Source: DASPKS01 sp035628035 (GTDB taxonomy: Bacteria; Bacteroidota; Rhodothermia; Rhodothermales; Rubricoccaceae). Taken from it: a DNA stretch of 21,546 bases. Shown piece after piece: positions 15,673 through 21,546 of this stretch (position 1 is its first letter; each line of letters starts with the position of its first letter). The notes under the pieces are model-generated. The model made no database searches, was not told where the DNA came from, and was given only the letters and a program-made list of their open reading frames with translations. The stretch lies in NCBI GenBank assembly GCA_035628035.1, contig DASPKS010000207.1:1-21546 (forward strand), in the 5' to 3' direction. Both the position numbers and the translations under genes were made by a program.

Positions 15673-15700
15673 AAAACAACAAGAGGCGGGGGCCCGCCTC
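15673..15700 (-). terminator. Hairpin with T-rich tail between nadB and rimP
   Basis: GAGGCGGG and CCCGCCTC (15683-15690 and 15693-15700 on the plus strand) pair over up to eight bases, with realistic loops opening the inner pairs. On the minus strand the stem is followed by TTGTTGTTTT (15682-15673). It can end nadB transcripts 137 bases past the stop, but it also lies downstream of the candidate rimP promoter and so may act as a leader terminator. A small stem, TGCGCC/GGCGCA (15656-15673), sits between it and the next hairpin. Confidence 0.62.
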
Positions 15701-15725
15701 GTTCTTCGACCCCTCGTGGGGCGCG

Positions 15726-15757
15726 CCAAAATACGGCCCCGGAGTCTCCGAAGGCAA
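15726..15757 (-). promoter_or_regulatory. Candidate Bacteroidota-type promoter of the rimP-nusA-infB operon
   Basis: On the minus strand, GTTG (TTG at 15757-15755) is followed after 21 bases by TATTTTGG (15733-15726), one base away from the -7 element TAnnTTTG of Bacteroidota primary sigma factors. It is the only A/T-rich patch of this kind in the 214-base gap. Transcription would begin near 15719 and give a leader of about 97 bases. Confidence 0.42.
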
Positions 15758-15836
15758 CCCGTAGACGCCCCGGAACGGCCTCAGATCCACCTGGAGGCAC
15801 CTTCACCGAGAATGCGTGGGCCCCTCCGGCCTGGGC

Positions 15837-17462
15837 TCAGGCCGCCCCCGCCGCGTGCTCGAACACGGTGTCGTGCGCCTGCGCGGGGTCCGTCTCCGGG
15901 AAGTCCGTCATGTAGTGGAGGCCCCGGCTCTCGCGGCGGCGCCGCGCGGAGGCCACGATGAGGTGGGCCACGACGACGAGGTTCCGCAACTCGCACAGCC
16001 CGGCCGAGAGCTTCGTCCGCTGGTAGAAGTCCTCGGTCTCGCGGTAGAGCAGGTCGATCCGCCGGGCCGCCCGCTCCAGGCGGAGCATCGAGCGGACGAT
16101 GCCGACGTAGTCGCCCATCACGCGGCGGAGCTCCTGGCGGTTGTGCGAGATGAGCACCCACTCCTGGGGGTTCTCGGTGTTCGACTCGTCCCACTCCGGG
16201 ATGGCCCCGTTCCAGTCGGCCCCAGCGGCGTAGGCGATGGCGGGCTCAACCGCGCGCTCGGCGAACACGAGCGCTTCGAGGAGGGAATTCGAGGCGAGCC
16301 GGTTGGCGCCGTGGAGGCCGGTGCACGTCACCTCGCCGCAGGCGACGAGGCCCGCGATGCTCGTCCGCGCGTGCTCGTCCACCACCACCCCGCCGCAGGT
16401 GTAGTGCGCCGCCGGGACGACGGGGATCGGCCCCTGCGTCATGTCGATCCCGTACTTGAGGAGCGTCTCGTGGATGTTGGGGAAGTGGGCGAGGATTTCT
16501 TCCTTCGGCTTGTGCGAGATGTCGAGCCAGACGTGCTCCTCGCCGCGCTTCTTCATCTGGTCGTCGATGGCGCGGGCGACGATGTCGCGGGGGGCCAGCT
16601 CAGCGCGGGCGTCGTAGGCGTGCATAAACCGTTCGCCCGCGCGGTTGAGCAAGAAACCGCCGTCGCCGCGGACGGCCTCGGTGATGAGGAAGGCACGCCC
16701 GCCGAAGTCCGCGCCGGGGAGGTAGAGCGCCGTCGGGTGGAACTGGATGAACTCCATGTTGGCGATGGCGGCGCGGGCGCGGTAGGCCATCGCAATGCCG
16801 TCGCCTGTGGCGACGGGGGGGTTCGTCGTGTGGAGGTACACCTGCCCGGCGCCGCCCGCCGCGAGCAGCGTGCTCTTGGCGAGGATGGTCTCGACGCGGC
16901 CCTCCCTCTCGTCGAGGACGTAGGCCCCGAAGCAGTGGAGGCCTTCGGGCGGGAGCGCGCGCACGTCCACGCCGAGGTGGTGCTCGGTGAGGAGGTTGAC
17001 GGCGAAGTGGTACTCGTAGAGCCGGACGTTCGGGTGGCGACGGACGGCTCGGAGGAGGGCCCGCTCCACTTCCCGCCCCGTCATGTCGGCCGTGTGGACG
17101 ATTCGGTTGGCCGAGTGGCCGCCCTCGCGGCCGAGGTGGAGGTCGCCGTCGGCCTCGCGGTCGAACTTCGCGCCGAGCGCGATCAGCTCGCGCACGCGCT
17201 GGGGCCCCTCCGTCACGACGATCCGCACGATGCGCTCGTCGCACAGCCCGGCCCCTGCGACGAGGGTGTCGCGGACGTGCGCCTCCACGTCGTCGGCCGG
17301 GTCCATCACGGCGGCGATGCCGCCCTGGGCGTAGTTCGTGTTCGACTCGGCCGACGCCTTCTTGGTCACGATGGCGACGGTCCCGTGGGCGGCGGCCTTC
17401 AGCGCGAACGAGAGCCCGGCCACGCCGCTCCCGATCACGAGGAAGTCGAACCGCTCCGCCAT
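15837..17462 (-). CDS. nadB: L-aspartate oxidase
   Basis: NadB oxidises L-aspartate to iminoaspartate, the first step of de novo NAD synthesis, using FAD and oxygen or fumarate. The 541-residue length matches the family. The N-terminal dinucleotide-binding motif is FLVIGSGVAGLSFALKAA (residues 7-24). SAESNTNYAQGGIAAV (near 38-53), the active-region MEFIQFHPTALYLPG, and the CGGVVVDEHARTSIAGL / CTGLHGANRLASNSLLEALVF segments identify NadB within the succinate dehydrogenase flavoprotein superfamily; a helical C-domain (RVMGDYVGIVR) completes it. It begins 4 bases after prfB, so the two are probably co-transcribed, an association with no obvious metabolic logic. nadA and nadC are not in the window. 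Confidence 0.96.
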   Translation of the reverse strand: MAERFDFLVIGSGVAGLSFALKAAAHGTVAIVTKKASAESNTNYAQGGIAAVMDPADDVEAHVRDTLVAGAGLCDERIVRIVVTEGPQRVRELIALGAKFDREADGDLHLGREGGHSANRIVHTADMTGREVERALLRAVRRHPNVRLYEYHFAVNLLTEHHLGVDVRALPPEGLHCFGAYVLDEREGRVETILAKSTLLAAGGAGQVYLHTTNPPVATGDGIAMAYRARAAIANMEFIQFHPTALYLPGADFGGRAFLITEAVRGDGGFLLNRAGERFMHAYDARAELAPRDIVARAIDDQMKKRGEEHVWLDISHKPKEEILAHFPNIHETLLKYGIDMTQGPIPVVPAAHYTCGGVVVDEHARTSIAGLVACGEVTCTGLHGANRLASNSLLEALVFAERAVEPAIAYAAGADWNGAIPEWDESNTENPQEWVLISHNRQELRRVMGDYVGIVRSMLRLERAARRIDLLYRETEDFYQRTKLSAGLCELRNLVVVAHLIVASARRRRESRGLHYMTDFPETDPAQAHDTVFEHAAGAA

Positions 17463-17466
17463 CCGC

Positions 17467-18573
17467 CTACTCCCCGCCGGCGCCGGTCTCCTGGAGGAGG
17501 TACGCCTTGATGAACGCGTCGAGGTCGCCGTCCATCACGGCGTGGACGTCGCCCACCTTCACCTCGGTGCGGTGGTCGTTCACCATCGTGTAGGGCTGGA
17601 AGACGTACGAGCGGATCTGGCTCCCCCACTCGATCTTCTTCTTCCCGGCCTCCTGCGCGTTCTTGGCCGCCTCGCGGATCGCCTGCTCGAGCGCATAGAC
17701 GCGGCTCTTGAGCATCTGCATGGCGCGCTCGCGGTTCTGGAGCTGGCTCCGCTCCTCCGTGCACTCGGCCACGACGCGGGCGTCCTCCCCGTTCGAGAGC
17801 TTCCCCGTCCAGATGTAGCGCGCGCCGGTCTCGACCTTGTTCACGTTCTGGCCGCCCTTCCCGCCGGAGCGGAACGTCTGGAGCTCCAGCTCGGCCGGGT
17901 TGAGGTCGATCTCGATGGTGTCGTCGATCTCGGGGTAGACGAACACGCTCGCGAACGAGGTGTGGCGGCGACCGGAGGCGTCGAACGGCGAGATGCGGAC
18001 GAGCCGATGCACGCCGCTCTCGGCCTTGAGGTAGCCGTAGGCGAACCGCCCGCTCACCTCCAGCGAGGCGCTCTTGATGCCGGCCGCCTCGCCAGGCTGG
18101 TGCTCGAGCAGCGCCACCGCGTACCCGGAGCGCTCAGCCCAGCGGGTGTACATCCGGAGCAGCATCTCGGCCCAGTCCTGGCTCTCGGTCCCCCCGGCGC
18201 CCGCGTTGATGGTGAGGATGGCGTTGCGGGCGTCGTCGGGGCCGGAGAGCATCCCGCGCAGCTCCAGCGCCTCCACCTCGCGCTCCAGCGCCGCGCGCTC
18301 TCGCTCCTGCTCCGCCTTGAGGTCGGCGTCGCCGGACTCCTCGACGAGCTCGTCGAGGGCGGCGAGGTCGTCGCGGCGGCGGGCGAGGGCGGCGTAGGCG
18401 TCGAGCCAGTCCTTCTCGGCGGCGACCTGCTGCTCGACGTCGCGGGCGGCGCGGGGGTCGTTCCAGAAGGCCGGGTCGAGCCGCTGCTGCTCCAGCGCGT
18501 CGAGGCGGGCCTGGCGGGTGGGGATGTCGAGGTAACGGCCGAGCGCGTCCACGCGCTCGTAGAGCTCGTCCAT
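17467..18573 (-). CDS. prfB: Peptide chain release factor 2
   Basis: RF2 recognises UGA and UAA and triggers peptidyl-tRNA hydrolysis. The 368-residue protein has the anticodon-like SPF tripeptide at 195-197 (RF2 rather than the PxT of RF1) and the catalytic GGQ at 240-242 in SGGKGGQNVNKVETG. The N-terminus is about ten residues shorter than E. coli RF2. In E. coli a +1 frameshift at CTT TGA C encodes the Leu-Asp of GYLD; here the matching GRYLD is encoded in frame by CTC GAC, so no frameshift is needed. The start ATG at 18573 follows a 10-pair hairpin after only 4 bases, and no Shine-Dalgarno sequence is seen. The stop lies 4 bases before nadB. Confidence 0.97.
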   Translation of the reverse strand: MDELYERVDALGRYLDIPTRQARLDALEQQRLDPAFWNDPRAARDVEQQVAAEKDWLDAYAALARRRDDLAALDELVEESGDADLKAEQERERAALEREVEALELRGMLSGPDDARNAILTINAGAGGTESQDWAEMLLRMYTRWAERSGYAVALLEHQPGEAAGIKSASLEVSGRFAYGYLKAESGVHRLVRISPFDASGRRHTSFASVFVYPEIDDTIEIDLNPAELELQTFRSGGKGGQNVNKVETGARYIWTGKLSNGEDARVVAECTEERSQLQNRERAMQMLKSRVYALEQAIREAAKNAQEAGKKKIEWGSQIRSYVFQPYTMVNDHRTEVKVGDVHAVMDGDLDAFIKAYLLQETGAGGE

Positions 18574-18577
18574 CGGA

Positions 18578-18613
18578 GGGGGGCGGTTTGCTTTAACGAA
18601 GATACCGCCCCCC
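18578..18613 (-). other. Perfect 10-bp hairpin abutting the prfB start codon
   Basis: GGGGGGCGGT (18578-18587) pairs perfectly with ACCGCCCCCC (18604-18613) around a 16-base A/T-rich loop. On the minus strand it lies 16 bases after the stop of the M1-HEAT gene and ends 4 bases before the prfB ATG. It has no T-tract after the stem. It may protect the upstream mRNA end, hinder prfB initiation, or both. Confidence 0.55.
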
Positions 18614-18629
18614 CTCGGCGAGGCGCCGT

Positions 18630-21278
18630 TCAGCGGGGGTTGCCGATGACGGTGCCGCCCTCCCCCCTCGCACGGATCTGGCTGGCCGCCTCGGTGAGCG
18701 CCTCCTGCACCGCCTCCTCCGCCTCGATGGCGCGGCGCGCTTCGAGGGCGTCGAGGTCCTCGGTCGTGCCGATGCGACCGAGCCCCCGGGCCGCTTCAAT
18801 GCGGACCTCATCCTGCCGATCGGCGAGCAGGTTGCGCAGGGTCAGGCGGGTCTCGGCGCGGAGGTCCTCGTGGGCGGCCGCGAGGCCGCCGAGCGCGCGC
18901 GTGGCGGCCTCGCGCACGTCGTCGGGGTTCATCGGGCCCGTGCGCGCCGTGAGGTACGCCATCCCGCGCGGGTCGCTCAGCGTGCCGAGCGCCTCGACGA
19001 GCGCTTCCTCCACGACGCCTTGCCACGAGGCGACGGAGAAGAGGTCGGCGGCCTCGTAGGCGTCGTAGGCCGTCCGGGGGAAGAGGCGGGCGTAGACGGC
19101 CACGGCGCGGGCGATGACGATCCAGGAGCGGTCGCGCAGGCCTTCCCGGAGGGCGGGCTCCAGGCTCGCCCGCGCGCTGTCGGGCGGGAGCTCGGCGAGG
19201 CGGAAGAAGGCGGCCTCGCGCGTGTCGGCGTCGGGGTCGTCGGTGCCACGCGCGGCGAGGGCCTCGACGACGCCGGGCGAGCGGAGGTAGGTCCGCCCCA
19301 GCTCGGCGATGGCGTTCTGGCGGACGGTCGGGTGGTCGTCGCCGACGGCGGCGAGGAGCGCCTCGCGGACGGCCGGGCTCGCGGGCCGCGCGCCGAGGGC
19401 GTCGACGGCGACGAAGCGGCCGGCCATCTCGTCGTCGGTCGTCGCCTGTGCGACGAGCTCTTCCTCAGGGACACGGTACGTCACGTCGGCGAGGACGTGC
19501 TGGCCCTCGTCGAACCGCACGAACGTCGGCCGCTCGGGGACGGTGAAGCGGAACGTGGTGTCGGCGCTCATCACGCGCACGCGGTGGAGCTGCCGCTCGG
19601 CCGACGGGAAGTTGAGCTCGATGTTGGCGTCGAAGTGGAAGACCGGCTCGTTCGCCGGGTCCTGCGTCTGGACGACGTGGACGGTGTAGAGGCTGGAGCC
19701 GGGGAAGAACGCCTGCTCGACGGTGAGCGCGGGGTGGCCCGGCCGGTAGAACCACTGGTCGAAGAACCGCCGGAGGCTTCGCCCGCTCTCTTCCTCCATC
19801 GCCTGTCGAAGGTCTTCCACCTCGACCGCCCGGCCGCCGTGCTCGGCGAAGAACCGCCGGAGCCCGCGCCGGAACACCTCGTCGCCCAGCTCGAAGTGGA
19901 GCATGTGCCACACGAGCCCGCCCTTCTGGTACGTGTGGGTGTCGAACATCTGGCCGGGGTTCTGGTAGTTGTACCACACGATGGGCCGGCGCGACGTGCG
20001 GCTCGTGCCGAGGTAGGCGACGAGGTCGCGGAGCACGCGGTCCTGCGCGGCGTCGCGGCCGAAGGCGGCCTCGCGGTAGACCTCCTCGAGGTGGGTGGCG
20101 AACCCCTCGTTGATCGTGATGTTGGCCCAGTCCTCCGTGGTGGTGTAGTCGCCGAACCACTGGTGCGCGAGCTCGTGGCTGATGAGGTCGCGGAGGTCGT
20201 CCTCCATCGTGAGGAAGGCCCGCTCGTCGGTCTGGATCCCCTCGTACATGACGGTGAGGGTGGTGTTCTCCATCCCGCCGGCGGTGAAGTCGCGCACGGC
20301 CACCTGCTTGTAGTTCGGCCAGGGGTACGGCGTGCCGGTGTAGGCCTCGAAGGCGGCCATCATCGCGGGCGTCTCGCCGAAGATGCGCCGGGCGTCGTCC
20401 TCGAACCGCGGCTCGACGATGTAGACGAGCGGGACCGTCGAGCCGTCGGCGCGGCGGTAGGTGTCCTCGACGGCGGCGAAGTCGCCGGCGACGGCGACGG
20501 CGAGGTAGGCCGGCTGCGGGATGTCGCCGAGGACCCAGTGGTCGCGGCGCATCCCCCGCTCGGGCTCGGTCTGGCCGGCGAGCCGCCCGTTCGAGAACGT
20601 CCGCAGCGAGTCGGGCACGGTGAGGGCGACCTCGAAGGTCATCTTGTCGTTGGGGTAGTCCCACGTGGGGAACCACCGGCGGTTGTCCTCGGCCTGCCCC
20701 TGGGTCCAGACCTGCGTGGGGCGGTAGGGGTCGGTGCCCTCGGGGTCGATGAAGTACATCCCGTAGCCGCCGAAGAGCCCGCCCCCGGCCGAGGTGTCCG
20801 CCATCGGACGGGCGACGTACTCGATCTCTACGGTGACGGTGTCGTCGCGGTCGAGCGGCTGGGCGGGGACGATGGTGAGCTGCCGCCCGTCATAGGCGTA
20901 CTCCAGCGTGCGCCCCCCTGCCCCGGTGACGCGCGCGATCTCCATCCCGACGGCGTGGAGGGTGAACCCCTTGAGCTCGTTGGTGAGCGAGGTGAGCCGG
21001 TGCGTGGCCGTCCCGTAGACCGCCCGCTCGGGGATCGCGAGGCGGACATCGAGCGCGGTGTGGAGGAGGTCGACCTGGCGGTCAGGCGCCACGTCCGGGC
21101 GGGCGCCCTCGTCGTCGGCCTCGACGTAGGTGAGGCGGGCGGCCGCGCGCTCGGTGGCGAGGGAGTCGCCGGTAACCTCTGGCGGCTGGTCCACCTGGGT
21201 GACATCGTAGACGCGGCGGGAGGAGCCGCAGGCGGCGAGGGTGAGCGCGGCGGCGAGGAGGGCGAGACGTGAGGCCAT
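18630..21278 (-). CDS. M1 family metallopeptidase lipoprotein with C-terminal HEAT repeats
   Basis: This 882-residue protein starts with a lipoprotein signal (MASRLALLAAALTLAACGSS, Cys at 17), which decided the ATG at 21278 over a frame open a further 82 codons through unrelated sequence. The M1 core follows: an N-terminal beta domain, GGMEN at 334-338, HELAH at 368-372 and Glu391 in INEGFATH, giving HExxH-18-E. A beta domain ends near residue 630, and roughly 640-870 is a run of Ala/Leu/Arg/Asp-rich helical pairs (VREALLAAVGDDHPTVRQNA, IEAARGLGRIGTTEDLDAL) typical of HEAT repeats. This layout resembles bacterial cold-active aminopeptidases and the related TAF2. I infer an envelope-anchored peptidase or scaffold. 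It sits between a beta-barrel gene and prfB. Confidence 0.92.
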   Translation of the reverse strand: MASRLALLAAALTLAACGSSRRVYDVTQVDQPPEVTGDSLATERAAARLTYVEADDEGARPDVAPDRQVDLLHTALDVRLAIPERAVYGTATHRLTSLTNELKGFTLHAVGMEIARVTGAGGRTLEYAYDGRQLTIVPAQPLDRDDTVTVEIEYVARPMADTSAGGGLFGGYGMYFIDPEGTDPYRPTQVWTQGQAEDNRRWFPTWDYPNDKMTFEVALTVPDSLRTFSNGRLAGQTEPERGMRRDHWVLGDIPQPAYLAVAVAGDFAAVEDTYRRADGSTVPLVYIVEPRFEDDARRIFGETPAMMAAFEAYTGTPYPWPNYKQVAVRDFTAGGMENTTLTVMYEGIQTDERAFLTMEDDLRDLISHELAHQWFGDYTTTEDWANITINEGFATHLEEVYREAAFGRDAAQDRVLRDLVAYLGTSRTSRRPIVWYNYQNPGQMFDTHTYQKGGLVWHMLHFELGDEVFRRGLRRFFAEHGGRAVEVEDLRQAMEEESGRSLRRFFDQWFYRPGHPALTVEQAFFPGSSLYTVHVVQTQDPANEPVFHFDANIELNFPSAERQLHRVRVMSADTTFRFTVPERPTFVRFDEGQHVLADVTYRVPEEELVAQATTDDEMAGRFVAVDALGARPASPAVREALLAAVGDDHPTVRQNAIAELGRTYLRSPGVVEALAARGTDDPDADTREAAFFRLAELPPDSARASLEPALREGLRDRSWIVIARAVAVYARLFPRTAYDAYEAADLFSVASWQGVVEEALVEALGTLSDPRGMAYLTARTGPMNPDDVREAATRALGGLAAAHEDLRAETRLTLRNLLADRQDEVRIEAARGLGRIGTTEDLDALEARRAIEAEEAVQEALTEAASQIRARGEGGTVIGNPR

Positions 21279-21303
21279 GTACGCGGCGGATGGAGAGGGG
21301 CGG

Positions 21304-21546
21304 TCAGAAGTAGACGGAGAGGAAGAGGGTCGTGGTGTTGGTGCCGACACGGAAGGCGGAGAACTCCTGGAGCGTCTCCACGTCTCGCGGTGGATTGCCC
21401 GGGATCTCATCGACGTGGCGCCGTCGCTCCTCTCCGCGCTCCACAGACAGCCCAAACGCGTGCGTGGCGCCGAGCGTGAGGCCGGGGGCGAAGCGGTATT
21501 CGGCACCCACCACGAGGGCCGCACCGAAGGCTGTCCGCTCGTCCTC
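21304..21546 (-). CDS. Putative outer-membrane beta-barrel protein, C-terminal end (truncated by window edge)
   Basis: The frame is open from the right edge to a TGA at 21306-21304, giving 80 residues. The end shows alternating polar/hydrophobic strands with turns, AALVVGAEYRFAPGLTLGA and FRVGTNTTTLFLSVYF, and finishes with Phe, the usual C-terminal signature of outer-membrane barrels assembled by BAM. A charged loop (VERGEERRRHVDE) separates the strands. The family cannot be named from this fragment. The stop lies 25 bases before the M1-HEAT start, so the two genes are probably co-transcribed. Confidence 0.6.
   Translation of the reverse strand, partial: EDERTAFGAALVVGAEYRFAPGLTLGATHAFGLSVERGEERRRHVDEIPGNPPRDVETLQEFSAFRVGTNTTTLFLSVYF

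Noticed and set aside
15623..15790. Upstream extension of rimP to 15790
   Set aside because: It reads through the candidate promoter and two hairpins and has no RimP similarity.
15623..15836. Search for an initiator tRNA (metY) upstream of rimP, as in E. coli
   Set aside because: No cloverleaf-like sequence or T-loop motif GTTCRANNC with matching stems was found in the gap.
18870..21272. An 800-codon plus-strand frame opposite the M1-HEAT gene
   Set aside because: Composition (Val/Gly/Glu/Arg/His runs) is that of a shadow frame; the opposite strand has catalytic motifs and a lipobox.

Overview
The window comes from a very GC-rich member of the Bacteroidota/Rhodothermota lineage, most likely the Rhodothermia (Rubricoccaceae or Salinibacter-like). 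The basis is a DUF1800/DUF1501 gene pair whose second member ends in a type IX secretion (T9SS) sorting domain, lipoproteins with short lipoboxes, few Shine-Dalgarno sites (one clear one, at rpsO), and a candidate promoter of the Bacteroidota -33/-7 type. The lineage is an inference. The window is almost wholly coding: no gene-free stretch exceeds 300 bases, and the two longest are 280 bases (rpsO-pnp) and 214 bases (nadB-rimP).

Left part, plus strand (1-4125): the 3' end of a DUF1800 gene, a DUF1501 gene with both a Tat-like signal and a T9SS C-terminal domain, a strong intrinsic terminator, and two tandem paralogous lipoproteins built from about nine WG repeats each. The second WG gene converges, with a 4-base gap, on a minus-strand M1-family metallopeptidase gene (4130-5746).

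Centre, minus strand (5849-15622): the translation/RNA superoperon in transcription order rimP-nusA-infB-rbfA-truB-ribF-rpsO-pnp. infB-rbfA is separated by a hairpin and direct repeat, rbfA/truB and truB/ribF overlap by ATGA, and a textbook intrinsic terminator follows pnp. These genes couple ribosome maturation (RimP, RbfA, S15), transcription elongation and termination (NusA), initiation (IF2), tRNA modification (TruB), flavin synthesis (RibF) and RNA decay (PNPase).

Right part, minus strand (15837-21546): the truncated end of an outer-membrane-like protein gene, a large lipoprotein M1 peptidase with a HEAT-repeat tail, prfB (RF2, no programmed frameshift) and nadB (L-aspartate oxidase), all in one direction with short gaps.

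I found no CRISPR array, tRNA or rRNA gene, transposase, phage gene or defence system. The most interesting signals are regulatory: a candidate promoter followed by two terminator-like hairpins in the rimP-nusA leader, a repeated pattern of stable hairpins just upstream of start codons, a structured rpsO-pnp interval, and the unusual Tat plus T9SS combination on the DUF1501 protein.
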